Assembly (NCBI RefSeq): GCF_029223185.1 | Contig: NZ_JARHUG010000002.1 | Span: 290,031-354,030, forward strand | DNA from: Aliiglaciecola sp. CAU 1673 | GTDB lineage: Bacteria; Pseudomonadota; Gammaproteobacteria; Enterobacterales; Alteromonadaceae | Direction: 5' to 3' | Length of the DNA stretch: 64,000 nucleotides | In this document: positions 29,029 through 38,226 of the stretch, in pieces | Layout of the letters: each line of letters begins with the position of its first letter | Position numbering within the stretch: the stretch's first letter is position 1 | Translations under genes and position numbers: made by a program | The notes under the pieces: generated by a model | Seen by the model: the letters and a program-made list of their open reading frames with translations, nothing else | Told to the model about the DNA's origin: nothing | Database searches by the model: none

Positions 29029-29955
29029 ATCTTCTGGAGGAGGAATGGGTTGGTACCAGAAGGCACTTTCCGATAACGGCGTTTCTTTGGGTAATAGAGG
29101 ATTGTGAAGGTGAATGATCCTGCGTCTGTGGATGGCCGCCTGGTCTAAATAGACTTGATGATGTTGCCTGAAGATTTCATCGAATTTGCCGATTTGGTGC
29201 AGTTGCATCAGGCATCTATCTAGCGTGTCGGCTAATTCAGTGTTGGTCTTGTTGACAAAAAAATACATCGCACTGGGGTAATGCAAGACCAAGTCTTTCT
29301 CAATGGCCAGCGAACTGTCGCCTTGGTAATGTCGCTTTTCCCACCAAATTTCCAGTACCGAACGTGGGAACAGTACTCCTCGTTTGCTTTTTAACATGTT
29401 AAACAGGGAATCAAAGCTGGTTGAGGTTGCCACTTGCAATCCATTTGCACGTAAAATCGCGGTATCAGGCCAGTCATGCCCTTGAATGAAATCGAATGCT
29501 TTTAGCCCCTTCTGTGTTTTCACTTTCTGAAGCATCTGCTGATTGGCAGACAGTATTAGCAATAATCGCCAACCATAAAGACCTTTGTAGATGGGGATGC
29601 GTATGGGAAGTAGCTCCTCTTCGCGTTCAACACTGGTCATGGTCCACATAAAATCAATGTTGATATTTTGCTGTAAATCCCTGATTGCTCGGCTTTGCAC
29701 CATCACGTCCCGACTTGGCAGTAACTGGTGTGGGATCTCACAATGATGCAGTGCCTCACTTAGCAATTGCACTGGATAAGAACTGTCAAAGTCCGCATCT
29801 CGCATAGGGCGTGGATAGTGCAAAACAAGGGGGAGCGTTCTGAGGGAGGAAGACAAAATTTTGTCGGCCGAGACATGACTGTTTGCTATCAGCATGCCTA
29901 ACAGACAAAGTGCATTAAGCCAGTTGGCTGTCGTTGATTCCCTTTCTCGCTGCAT
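29020..29955 (-). CDS. Periplasmic solute-binding-like protein (SBP family 3 fold)
   Basis: 311 residues with an N-terminal signal peptide (hydrophobic WLNALCLLGMLIA, cleavage near VSA). The rest is consistent with a bilobed amino-acid-type binding protein, as in many Alteromonadales proteins that stand alone without ABC permease genes. No transporter genes adjoin it. It is divergent from the YfcC-type transporter gene, with 85 nt between. Role unknown; it may serve as a sensor domain protein. Confidence 0.65.
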   Translation of the reverse strand: MQRERESTTANWLNALCLLGMLIANSHVSADKILSSSLRTLPLVLHYPRPMRDADFDSSYPVQLLSEALHHCEIPHQLLPSRDVMVQSRAIRDLQQNINIDFMWTMTSVEREEELLPIRIPIYKGLYGWRLLLILSANQQMLQKVKTQKGLKAFDFIQGHDWPDTAILRANGLQVATSTSFDSLFNMLKSKRGVLFPRSVLEIWWEKRHYQGDSSLAIEKDLVLHYPSAMYFFVNKTNTELADTLDRCLMQLHQIGKFDEIFRQHHQVYLDQAAIHRRRIIHLHNPLLPKETPLSESAFWYQPIPPPEDSQ

Positions 29956-30040
29956 TTTGCAATCTCAAGTCCACAGGCTAATGGTCATTATGGTGCAGGT
30001 TGAGTAGACTCTCCCCACTTTACGTCAAAACAACAATAAC

Positions 30041-31498
30041 ATGCTGCAAAAAATCAAAGTGCCTCACACCTTAGTGCTGCTTCTCGGTATGATGTTTATT
30101 GCCTATCTGGCTACCTGGTTGGTGCCCCAGGGCTTCTTTCAAATGATCGCCACCGACCATGGCCGACAGATGGTGGTCCCGGGAACCTTCGCGTTCAGTG
30201 AGGGTGCCAGCTATCTGAGTCCTTGGGATCTGTTGATGGTCATACCGCGAGCGCTGGGCTCGGCGCAGGATGTGATCTTTTTCGTTTTTATTGTTGGCGG
30301 AGTCTTGTCCGTGGCTCGCGCCACTGGCGCTATCGATGCCATGATCGGGGCATTGCTTGAGCGCTTTGGGCATAGTCCCAACATGCTTATCTTCATGGTG
30401 GTGTTTTGCTTTGCCATGGCCTCTGGCGCCATCGGTGTGGCGGGTGAGTATGTGCCGTTTGTGTTGATTTTGGTGGCTTTGTGTAAGGCCATGCGCCTCG
30501 ATGCGATGACCGCAGTTGGAATGGTGATCACAGGCTATGGTATCGGCTATGGGGTTTCAGCTTTTAATCCCTTTACCGTGCTGATTGCCCAGCAAATTGC
30601 TGAAGTGCCTGTATATTCCGGCCTGGAATTGCGTCTGGCCATTTTCCTGCCTTTTGTGTTAATCGGCTTTCATCATGTCTGGCGCTACGCGGCTATGGTT
30701 CTGAAAAATCCCCAGGATTCCTTGGTGGTCGGGTTGCCCTGTCCGTTGGCGGGGGTTGCAGAGGGAGCATATCCTAAGCTTGAGCGCCGCCACCAGTTTA
30801 TCTTACTGGGATTAGTCGCCATTCTGGCGGTGGCGGTGTGGGGCATCGCCACCCATGATTGGTACCTGAACGAACTGGGGGCATTATTCCTGGGCTGGGG
30901 CATGTTTACCGCCATTGTCGGTAAATTAAGCAGTGATGAAGCGGCCAGTCGCTTTATCGAAGGGGTCAAGGATCTCACCGGGACGGCGCTGCTAATTGGT
31001 GTGGCCCGGGGCATTGCCCTGGTGATGGAAGACGGACAGATTTTGCATACTCTGGTCTATGCGCTGTCTGAGCCCCTGTCGTTGCTTGGCGCGGAGCTGG
31101 CTGCTGTGGGGATGTTAGCCATCCAGACCCTGCTTAATCTGTTCATCCCCTCCGGTAGCGGTCAGGCCTATGTCACCATGCCGCTGATGGCGCCCATTGG
31201 CGATATTATCGGAGTCAACCGTCAGGTAGCGGTGTTGGCTTATCAGTTTGGCGATGGCTTTTCCAATATGATCGTGCCCACCAATGCGGTGCTGATGGGG
31301 ATCATCGGCATCGCGGGGGTGCCTTACCATTTGTGGTTTAAGTTCTGTGCACCGCTGATGCTGAAGCTGCTTGCCGCCAGTGCCGTGGTATTGGTGCTGG
31401 CCGTGACCTTTAGTTATGGCGATGCAGAGCAGCCCCGTGCCGAAGGGGCCCAGATAATAGTGCCAGTGACCGCAGAGGCCACAATCCAAGCCGGATAA
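30041..31498 (+). CDS. YfcC-type membrane transporter (ion transporter superfamily)
   Basis: 485-residue polytopic inner-membrane protein with about 11-13 hydrophobic segments. It resembles the YfcC/COG1288 group, related to C4-dicarboxylate and arginine/ornithine carriers: WLVPQGFF near the N-terminus, ASGAIGVAGEYVPF and GYGIGYGVSAFNPFT in the first half, and LFIPSGSGQAYVTMPLMAP with the second reentrant-like NMIVPTNAV in the second half. The inverted-repeat topology is visible. Substrate unknown, probably a carboxylate, amino acid or dipeptide. Monocistronic; it ends against mgtE. Confidence 0.8.
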   Translation: MLQKIKVPHTLVLLLGMMFIAYLATWLVPQGFFQMIATDHGRQMVVPGTFAFSEGASYLSPWDLLMVIPRALGSAQDVIFFVFIVGGVLSVARATGAIDAMIGALLERFGHSPNMLIFMVVFCFAMASGAIGVAGEYVPFVLILVALCKAMRLDAMTAVGMVITGYGIGYGVSAFNPFTVLIAQQIAEVPVYSGLELRLAIFLPFVLIGFHHVWRYAAMVLKNPQDSLVVGLPCPLAGVAEGAYPKLERRHQFILLGLVAILAVAVWGIATHDWYLNELGALFLGWGMFTAIVGKLSSDEAASRFIEGVKDLTGTALLIGVARGIALVMEDGQILHTLVYALSEPLSLLGAELAAVGMLAIQTLLNLFIPSGSGQAYVTMPLMAPIGDIIGVNRQVAVLAYQFGDGFSNMIVPTNAVLMGIIGIAGVPYHLWFKFCAPLMLKLLAASAVVLVLAVTFSYGDAEQPRAEGAQIIVPVTAEATIQAG

Positions 31499-32833
31499 TT
31501 ATCCCCTAGGCAGCATATCGGTCAGTAACATGGCGATGCCTAAAAAGGACATAAAGCCGGTAATATCGGTGATAGTGGTCAGAACAATAGAAGAGGACTG
31601 GGCCGGATCCAGTCCTGCCTTTTTAAGGATGATCGGCACCAGCGCACCAGCGCTACAGGCCACCGCCAAAGACAGGATCATGGCCAGCGAGATGACTAAC
31701 GCCAGGCCGATGGACTGACTCCACACATATACCCCTAAGCCACAGGTAATAGCGATGGCAATACCAATCATAAAACCGGCAAACATTTCCTTAAAAAACA
31801 CTTTTGACCAATGCCGCGTGGTTATTTCGCGAAGGGTAAGACCGCGCATGGTCACAGCCAGGGCCTGAGCGCCCGCATTACCCGATTGGCCCGCGGCGAC
31901 GGGCAACAGAATGGCCAGAGCCGTGACTTCTGAAATCAATCCCTCAAAGGCTCCCACCACAGCTGCCGCTGCAAAGGCGGTCAAAAGGTTAATATGCAAC
32001 CAAGGTAGGCGTTTTTTGACCGCAAAAAAACTACTGGAGAGGGCTCGCTCATCGGCACTGGCACCCACCATCGTCTGCATGTCGCTGACCAGGTCTTCCT
32101 TGGTGCTTTGGTAGACATCGAAAAAACGAATGGCACCAATAAGTTGCCCATGCAAATCCAAAACAGGAATCGCCTGCACCCGATAACCTTCAAATTTTTC
32201 AGTGACCTGGTCTATATCATCCAAAGCATTTAAGAATGTCTTGATGGGAGTAGCGATACTGGACAAAGGGGCGGATGGCGGGCAGTGCAATAAATCAGTC
32301 AGGGCCACTTCACCTACCAGTTTTTGTTGCTGATCGAGCAAATAGAGACAATCTACGCTGGAAACCATCTGGTGTTTCAACTGCTGCAAAGCTGATTGTG
32401 CCGTGGTGTCGGCGGCAAAGGCCTGTATGCGGGTATGCATGAGTCTCCCTGCCGTATCTTCGGGATATTCCATTAGCCCTCTGTACTCATCGGCCAGGGT
32501 TTGCGAGTGTTTGGCGAGCAGCGTAAAAAGTGGCTCTCTCTCCTGCGGCTCCAGCCGACTTAGTAGTCCAATTGCCAGATGGCTGTCCAACCCCAAAATC
32601 AGCCTGCTGGCATAGTCGCCAGGGAGCTCATCAAAGATAGCATCGCCACTGCCGGGCGGCAGGAACTTCCACAGATTGCTGACCAGATAGACAGGCTGTT
32701 CGGCCAGTAACTTGGCCGCTTGTTTTGGTGGCTGTGTCTCCAGAAATCGTGCACTTTTAACCGGATAGTTACTCAAAAAAGCTTGGCTAAGCTGTGCCGC
32801 CGTGGCATTCAGGGTATTCTCGGCTATTTGCAT
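31499..32833 (-). CDS. mgtE: Magnesium transporter MgtE
   Basis: Mg2+ channel of 444 residues: an MgtE N-domain of helical repeats (about 25-125), a CBS pair (about 130-255) that senses cytoplasmic Mg2+, and a C-terminal five-helix pore domain (about 280-440). Pore motifs LPVAAGQSGNAGAQALAV and DPAQSSSIVLTTITDITGF are intact. It is the last gene of a three-gene operon, 8 nt after a gene encoding a soluble protein with the same N-domain plus CBS layout. Confidence 0.93.
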   Translation of the reverse strand: MQIAENTLNATAAQLSQAFLSNYPVKSARFLETQPPKQAAKLLAEQPVYLVSNLWKFLPPGSGDAIFDELPGDYASRLILGLDSHLAIGLLSRLEPQEREPLFTLLAKHSQTLADEYRGLMEYPEDTAGRLMHTRIQAFAADTTAQSALQQLKHQMVSSVDCLYLLDQQQKLVGEVALTDLLHCPPSAPLSSIATPIKTFLNALDDIDQVTEKFEGYRVQAIPVLDLHGQLIGAIRFFDVYQSTKEDLVSDMQTMVGASADERALSSSFFAVKKRLPWLHINLLTAFAAAAVVGAFEGLISEVTALAILLPVAAGQSGNAGAQALAVTMRGLTLREITTRHWSKVFFKEMFAGFMIGIAIAITCGLGVYVWSQSIGLALVISLAMILSLAVACSAGALVPIILKKAGLDPAQSSSIVLTTITDITGFMSFLGIAMLLTDMLPRG

Positions 32834-32841
32834 GATGACCT

Positions 32842-33666
32842 CTAGTTTCGCTGACGACGGGGGGCCAGCGCTGGTGAAAGCAGATCCAGCATGGCCTGTA
32901 TGGTGCTGCTGTAGGTGCCAATGATATCGGCTGTTGCGCTAAGGTTTTCTTCGGCGCGCTCTGTACGGTGTAGGGCGCGAAGTAGCTGGTGATGGTGGAT
33001 AACGCCGATAAACTCTTGCATCAGATTGACCACCGCTACCGCATCATCATCCCGCCAAAGAGGCATTTTCAGTGCAGCCTCAAGCTCAGTGTAACCGCTT
33101 AAGGTAGCTACGCCTTTTTGCATTAATGTCTGAACCTGACTGTTGCCCGGGCGACGTATCAACTCATACACGGACAGACAGCCCACCACCTGCCGGTCGC
33201 GGTTGACCACGAAAATATCATGGGTTTCAGAAAAGGCTTTTTTCTTCAGTCTCAGCAAAGCTTCCTGCACTTCCATCTGTCCATCTAGCACCAACAGGTC
33301 GGTTTCGGTCCATGCGCCGACGGTATATTCGGGATAAGCCATTAACAGCTCACAGCCGCGCTGCTTGCGCACTGGCAATAAGCTCAACAACGTGCTGCTG
33401 TCAGGCACATGACGCAAGATGGCAGCGATTTCTGCTTGATTCAGCTCCTGCATCAGGTGTCCCGCTTGTTCTTGTGACATCGCACTCATCACCGGGGCCG
33501 CAAAGGCCGGCAGCATCTGACATAACACTCTGGCGGCATTGTGGCGGGGCGCTTTATTAAGCAGGGCGGCGATGTGTGCAGGGGCCTCAAGCTCCAGGCG
33601 TCTGGCGGCGGCCTGTGGCTCTTCCTCTAAAAATTTCAGGGCCAGGCTGAGGGTCGGGGAGGTCAT
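32842..33666 (-). CDS. Soluble MgtE-N plus CBS domain protein
   Basis: 274 residues with no membrane segment. Helical MgtE-N-like repeats (about 10-115) are followed by a CBS pair (about 125-235) and a short C-terminal helix (240-270). In effect it is the cytoplasmic half of MgtE without the pore. Its start overlaps the upstream channel gene by 4 nt (ATGA) and mgtE follows 8 nt later. It could form mixed assemblies with MgtE or gate the MscS-like channel by sensing Mg2+ or nucleotide; both are inferences. Confidence 0.85.
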   Translation of the reverse strand: MTSPTLSLALKFLEEEPQAAARRLELEAPAHIAALLNKAPRHNAARVLCQMLPAFAAPVMSAMSQEQAGHLMQELNQAEIAAILRHVPDSSTLLSLLPVRKQRGCELLMAYPEYTVGAWTETDLLVLDGQMEVQEALLRLKKKAFSETHDIFVVNRDRQVVGCLSVYELIRRPGNSQVQTLMQKGVATLSGYTELEAALKMPLWRDDDAVAVVNLMQEFIGVIHHHQLLRALHRTERAEENLSATADIIGTYSSTIQAMLDLLSPALAPRRQRN

Positions 33667-34601
33667 GATGACGCCTCAGAATTGTTGGGCTGAGCTCCTT
33701 GGTTTCTGACAGTGCTAGAGCGGTCCAGGTAGTGCTTGGCTGGCATCAAGGTACGACCGTCGCGGGTTTCCAGTACCAACATAGTGTCGGTAATTTCCAC
33801 TAACATGCCTTCAATATCGCCGATGACCAGGTGTTCACGCAGGCGGCAATGCTTATGGGCTTGACGGGCGCCAATCACGTTAGCAATAAAATCCCTGCTG
33901 CCAAGGCCAAAAGCCAGTGCCAGGCCAAAACAGAATACAGCGGTGAGGACAATCACCAGGTTAGTAATAAACTGAATATTGATGCCTAACTGCTCGACGC
34001 CAATCAAAAGCGCAGTAAACACGATGGCAAAGCGCACCGCAGTACCCACCCACAGTGGATTAGGTAATCCTGCCGATTCGGCGCCTGCGCGAGCCATGGT
34101 GCTCAACAGATTACCCAGTAGGTAGCCACCAAGGATGATTAGGAAGCCGGAAAGCAGGCTAGGCAGGTAGCCTAAAAATGCACTCAACCAATTAGCAAAA
34201 AAGACTAACCCCAAGAATGAAGCTGCCGCTGCCAGGAAAAACAACATCACCATCCAGAAGATAATTTTACTGGCAACCCGCCCATGGGAGGCTTGGATCT
34301 CCAGACGTTTTTCCCGGAGTAAAGCGGGGGGAAGCAGGGTCAGCAAACGGTTGATCAACTGCAAAAAGGACAAGGTCAGTTTCGAGAATAACCAGGCGAC
34401 CAGCCAGCCCAGGAGGATCAGAAGCAGGGCACCCAATAACTGTGGCACAAAAGCCAGTAGATAATCGATGACCTGGTTATATATCGTGGTGATGGCGGCT
34501 TGCCAATCTGTTGCGGTAGTGGATTGCAACGAATTCCCCTCCAAACTTCCCAGGCGGCTTTGCCTAAGGTTATGATTTGTCTCCCGTTCTTTAGGAAACA
34601 T
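33663..34601 (-). CDS. MscS-like mechanosensitive ion channel
   Basis: About 312 residues. Several hydrophobic helices (roughly 45-70, 105-135, 140-165 and 180-245) are followed by a beta domain (CRLREHLVIGDIEGMLVEI, TRDGRTLMPAKHYLD) as in small-conductance channels. The Gly/Ala-rich pore helix is replaced by FCFGLALAFGLGSRDFIANVIG. I start at the ATG at 34601; the frame stays open to 34709 but that would run into the divergent hydrolase gene, and no clear ribosome-binding site helps. First gene of the operon with the CBS protein and mgtE. Confidence 0.8.
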   Translation of the reverse strand: MFPKERETNHNLRQSRLGSLEGNSLQSTTATDWQAAITTIYNQVIDYLLAFVPQLLGALLLILLGWLVAWLFSKLTLSFLQLINRLLTLLPPALLREKRLEIQASHGRVASKIIFWMVMLFFLAAAASFLGLVFFANWLSAFLGYLPSLLSGFLIILGGYLLGNLLSTMARAGAESAGLPNPLWVGTAVRFAIVFTALLIGVEQLGINIQFITNLVIVLTAVFCFGLALAFGLGSRDFIANVIGARQAHKHCRLREHLVIGDIEGMLVEITDTMLVLETRDGRTLMPAKHYLDRSSTVRNQGAQPNNSEASS

Positions 34602-34641
34602 AGTTTGAGAACGAGTGAATTGCCATATACAAGGATAAGAG

Positions 34642-35409
34642 ATGTTCAATAAGGGGCATGCAAAGATGAAGTGGAGAGGGTTGCTGTTGTGCTCACTGAT
34701 GATTTCCACTGTTCAGGCGCAAACACTGATTGTGCAGGATACACAACGAAACCGTGCTATTCCCGTAGAGATCTATTCGCCGCCAACATCATGTAAGCCT
34801 GATGCATCTTGTCCGGTGGCGCTCCTGGGCTCAGGTTACGGAGTTGCCCATACCGACTATGGGTTTATCGCTCACACGCTGAATCAACAGGGTTACCTGG
34901 TGGTGGCTGTGGGCCATGAATTACCTGGCGATCCGCCTTTATCCCGGGAACCGCCTTTTCTGCAAACTCGTACTGAAAACTGGCAACGTGGTGCGCAAAC
35001 CCTGAAGCTGCTGCATGCATACCTGCAATCGGAACACCCTGAAGCCGACTTAACACAAATGATATTGGTGGGACATTCCAATGGCGGTGATATCGCTGCC
35101 TGGTTACTCAGGGATTCATCTCAATTCGCCACCACTCTTATCACCCTTGATCACCGGCGTGTACCCTTACCCAAAGCCAGCAACATCAAGGTACTCAGTA
35201 TCCGCGCCGACGATTACCCCGCCGATGACGGTGTCCTGCCCGACGTGCATACTCCCTGGCCAAACCACCCTTGTATCCGGACGATTGAAGGCGCAAAGCA
35301 TAACGACCTAACCGACCAGGGACCCCAATGGTTGAAGAACAGGGTGGCCAGTCTTATCAAGAATTTCTTGCAAGGTAGTTGCAACCCAATCGATCACAAA
35401 GCGAGTTAA
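34642..35409 (+). CDS. Secreted alpha/beta hydrolase
   Basis: 255-residue alpha/beta-hydrolase fold protein with a signal peptide (cut after VQA, about residue 26). The nucleophile Ser sits in GHSNGG (about 137-142); the acid is probably in SIRADDYPADD and the His in EGAKHNDL. There are two candidate starts, ATG 34642 (AAGGATAAGAG upstream) and ATG 34666 (AAGGGG upstream), both with good ribosome-binding sites; both keep the signal peptide. The stop overlaps the next start by one base. Substrate unknown. Confidence 0.8.
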   Translation: MFNKGHAKMKWRGLLLCSLMISTVQAQTLIVQDTQRNRAIPVEIYSPPTSCKPDASCPVALLGSGYGVAHTDYGFIAHTLNQQGYLVVAVGHELPGDPPLSREPPFLQTRTENWQRGAQTLKLLHAYLQSEHPEADLTQMILVGHSNGGDIAAWLLRDSSQFATTLITLDHRRVPLPKASNIKVLSIRADDYPADDGVLPDVHTPWPNHPCIRTIEGAKHNDLTDQGPQWLKNRVASLIKNFLQGSCNPIDHKAS

Positions 35410-35870
35410 TGATGAAAGTACTGGAAACCCGTATTCCCCCCTTAGCACTGGTAATGATTTTTGCTGTTTTGATGGGACTGTTGCACTGGCTTGGATGGGG
35501 CCAGATGACAAACTTTCCTGGGCTGTGGGCGGCAATTGGCATTTTTGTCATTGGCGCTGTGGTAACGCTGTGGGGTGTCATCGCCTTTCGTCTGGCCAAA
35601 ACGACCGTGGATCCGCGCGACCCCAGGCAAAGCTCAACGCTTGTCGATACAGGCATTTACGCCTTTAGCCGAAATCCAATGTACCTGGGGTTTCTGTGCT
35701 GGCTGTTGGCACTGGCGCTGTACCTGCAAAATGCTGGCGCACTGTTGTTGTGCCCGCTGTTTGTGCTGTATATGAACCGCTTTCAAATACAGCCGGAAGA
35801 GCGGGCCCTGAAGAGCCTGTTTGGCGAGCCTTACCGGGACTATATGCGCCGGGTCAGACGCTGGTTTTAA
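35409..35870 (+). CDS. Isoprenylcysteine carboxyl methyltransferase-like membrane protein
   Basis: 153-residue membrane methyltransferase of the ICMT/phospholipid-methyltransferase type. There are three or four hydrophobic segments, and the SAM-binding C-terminal pattern is seen in VDTGIYAFSRNPMYLGF and in EERALKSLFGEPYRDYMRRVRRW. The start is ATG at 35409, sharing a base with the hydrolase stop (TAATG); the next ATG at 35412 is equally possible. The bacterial substrate is unknown. Confidence 0.87.
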   Translation: MMKVLETRIPPLALVMIFAVLMGLLHWLGWGQMTNFPGLWAAIGIFVIGAVVTLWGVIAFRLAKTTVDPRDPRQSSTLVDTGIYAFSRNPMYLGFLCWLLALALYLQNAGALLLCPLFVLYMNRFQIQPEERALKSLFGEPYRDYMRRVRRWF

Positions 35871-37433
35871 TTAGCGGCTTGTTTTTGCTTCGCTGACTAT
35901 TTCCCGCACATCCTTAAGCAAGGCTTTGGCGTCGTAAACAATGCCGTCTTTGATGGTGTATTTAACGCCACCAACGCGGGTGGGCTTGTTATCCTCGCCC
36001 AGCTTAAAATGTCCGGTGCCATACAGCACCTTAAAGTTGGCCAGGGGATTTTCCTCCACAATCACTATATCCGCCAACTTACCCACGCTGACCGAGCCAA
36101 TTTGTGTGTCCATGCCCAGGGCTTGGGCACCGTTTAGGGTGGCCGCTTGAATCACCTCAAGAGGATGGAAGCCGGCCTCCTGTAATAATTCCAACTCGCG
36201 AATGTAGCCAAAGCCATAAATTTTATAGATATAGCCGGAGTCAGAGCCTGTGGTAACCCGTCCACCATGGTTTTTGTAGTCATTTAAAAACTGCATCCAC
36301 AAACGATAATTGTCTTTCCAGGCAATCTCATCGGCGGTGGTCCAGTCGAACCAGTAGCTGCCGTGCGCATAACGGTTGGGTTGGAAGAAGTCCCATAAGG
36401 TGGGCAGGGTATAGTCCTGATGCCAGATGGCCTGCTGTTCACGCATCAAATCGCGGCTGGCTTCATAGATGGTCAGGGTGGGATCGAGGGTAAAGTTAAG
36501 AGCAATCAACTCATCCCGTACCTTGTTCCATTTCTCTGTGCCTGGTTTAGCCGCTTGTTGCCACAGTCGACCGGCTTCGGCAAAACGATGCTGCTCATCG
36601 TTATAGTTGTAATGGCTGGGATAGTCCTGCAGCACCTTGTCTTCAAATAAGGCTTCGGGCAGGCCATACCAATGTTCCATGGTGGTCAGGCCCAATCTGG
36701 CCGAGTCCAGGGCATTAGTGCCCATGACATTTAGCTGCGCATGGTGCATGGCGCTGCCAAGGCCGCGTTTATGGGTCTGCTCCAGGGCGGCTTTCATCAC
36801 ATCAGGCGATGCGCCGAAAAACTTTACGCCTTTGGCTCCTTGCTTGGCCGCCCAATCGATCCAGGCGCGGGCCTGTTGCTCGGTATGAATGGACGCCTCT
36901 GAACCCAGCCCAAAACCAAAATAGGGAACAATACGCGGGGCCACGATCTGATTCTTTTGACTGCGTTTAACATGGTCCATTACCCAGTCCACACCGTTAA
37001 AACTGCCCGGTTCGCGCACCGTGGTAATGCCATGGGCAAGCCAAAGCTTAAACACATATTCAGCCGGAATATCATCGGCCGAGCCGCCTACATGGCCATG
37101 CATGTCAATAAAGCCGGGCAAGGCATAATGACCACTGAGATCGAGCTCCTTATCATCGGCTGAGGCCTCTGGCCGGCCTGTGTCGAGTACCGGCACGCCG
37201 GGATTGCCGACGCTGACAATCTCACTGATACGATTGCCCTCAATGACAATATCCACCGGCCCACGTGGTGGTGCGCCCTCGCCATTGATCAATGTCAGAC
37301 CGCGCAGAATTAGCTTTGGGAAGGGGCCCTGACCCTCATTTTTCGCTTTGTCTGGAGCGTTAGCTCCGGGTTTGGCATCGGCAAGCGGACTCAGACACAA
37401 GGTCAGAGCCAATGTGAAAATCAGTTTTTTCAT
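35871..37433 (-). CDS. Secreted amidohydrolase-family protein
   Basis: About 520 residues with a signal peptide (MKKLIFTLALTLCLSPLADA). Metal-dependent amidohydrolase motifs follow: HxH in GFIDMHGHVGG, the Lys region GVKFFGAS, His in MHHAQ and MEHW, and Asp in TGSDSGY. The C-terminal LADIVIVEENPL closes the composite beta sandwich. Start ATG 37433 is chosen for its signal peptide. It resembles Alteromonadales periplasmic prolidase/imidazolonepropionase-like enzymes. The substrate, probably a peptide or cyclic amide, is not established. Confidence 0.85.
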   Translation of the reverse strand: MKKLIFTLALTLCLSPLADAKPGANAPDKAKNEGQGPFPKLILRGLTLINGEGAPPRGPVDIVIEGNRISEIVSVGNPGVPVLDTGRPEASADDKELDLSGHYALPGFIDMHGHVGGSADDIPAEYVFKLWLAHGITTVREPGSFNGVDWVMDHVKRSQKNQIVAPRIVPYFGFGLGSEASIHTEQQARAWIDWAAKQGAKGVKFFGASPDVMKAALEQTHKRGLGSAMHHAQLNVMGTNALDSARLGLTTMEHWYGLPEALFEDKVLQDYPSHYNYNDEQHRFAEAGRLWQQAAKPGTEKWNKVRDELIALNFTLDPTLTIYEASRDLMREQQAIWHQDYTLPTLWDFFQPNRYAHGSYWFDWTTADEIAWKDNYRLWMQFLNDYKNHGGRVTTGSDSGYIYKIYGFGYIRELELLQEAGFHPLEVIQAATLNGAQALGMDTQIGSVSVGKLADIVIVEENPLANFKVLYGTGHFKLGEDNKPTRVGGVKYTIKDGIVYDAKALLKDVREIVSEAKTSR

Positions 37434-37578
37434 CTTTTTAAGATTCCTCGTAAACATATTCAGGACACTATCCCCGGTGACTTAACCTTGGCAACCCCAA
37501 GTCGAAAAAATGCACTGGTGAGATGTAAATAATATGTTATAAACGAATGGGTTAGCCTATTTGGATAAGGAGGGGAAT

Positions 37579-38112
37579 ATGGACTTACTGAAAAAGCTGG
37601 TAATGGCGCTACTGATTCTGGTGTTGTTGTTTGTCGGAGTGGGTTTCATCTTACCTTCTGAGTTTAAAGTTGAACGCTCCATCAGCATTGATGCACCGGC
37701 AGACAAGGTCTATGCACAGGTGGTGGACTTAAAGAATTGGCGCAATTGGGGAGTATGGTTCCAACGTGATCCGGCGATGCAGGTCAGCTACGAAGGGCCT
37801 GAGGCGGAAGTAGGCATGGTCTCCAAATGGGTCAGCGAGTCAGAAGGCAACGGAGAAATGAAGATTATTGCTGCCGATGCCAATAAACGTCTGGTCTACA
37901 GTTTGTATTTCCCTGACTTTGAAATGGGCAGCACCGGTGAAATTGTGCTCAAAGAAGCCGATGGCAAAACGGAAGTCATTTGGCAGGACTACGGTGATGT
38001 GGGGTCTAACCCCATCAATCATTACTTCGCGGCAATGATGGACTCCATGGTTGGGCCGGATTTTGAGACCGGCCTTGAAAACCTCAAAGTGTTAGTGGAA
38101 AACCGCCACTAA
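37579..38112 (+). CDS. SRPBCC family protein with membrane anchor
   Basis: 177 residues. An N-terminal hydrophobic helix (about 6-28) is followed by a START/Bet-v1-like domain (FKVERSISIDAPADKVYAQV, about 32 onwards) of the polyketide cyclase/dehydrase group, which binds hydrophobic ligands. The start ATG at 37579 is preceded by a perfect AAGGAGG. Monocistronic with its own terminator. Ligand unknown. Confidence 0.85.
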   Translation: MDLLKKLVMALLILVLLFVGVGFILPSEFKVERSISIDAPADKVYAQVVDLKNWRNWGVWFQRDPAMQVSYEGPEAEVGMVSKWVSESEGNGEMKIIAADANKRLVYSLYFPDFEMGSTGEIVLKEADGKTEVIWQDYGDVGSNPINHYFAAMMDSMVGPDFETGLENLKVLVENRH

Positions 38113-38113
38113 C

Positions 38114-38135
38114 GGGGAGGCTTACCCTCCCTTTT
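38114..38135 (+). terminator. Rho-independent terminator after the SRPBCC gene
   Basis: Stem GGGAGG / CCTCCC with a CTTAC loop and a short T-tract, 2 nt after the stop codon. Confidence 0.65.
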
Positions 38136-38226
38136 ATCTTATTCCTCATACAGCTGGTCGTTTGTCAGGCGAAAACTAAGCTAAAAGTTGTTGTAGTAGC
38201 TTAATAAACTATTTGGGAAGGGACAG

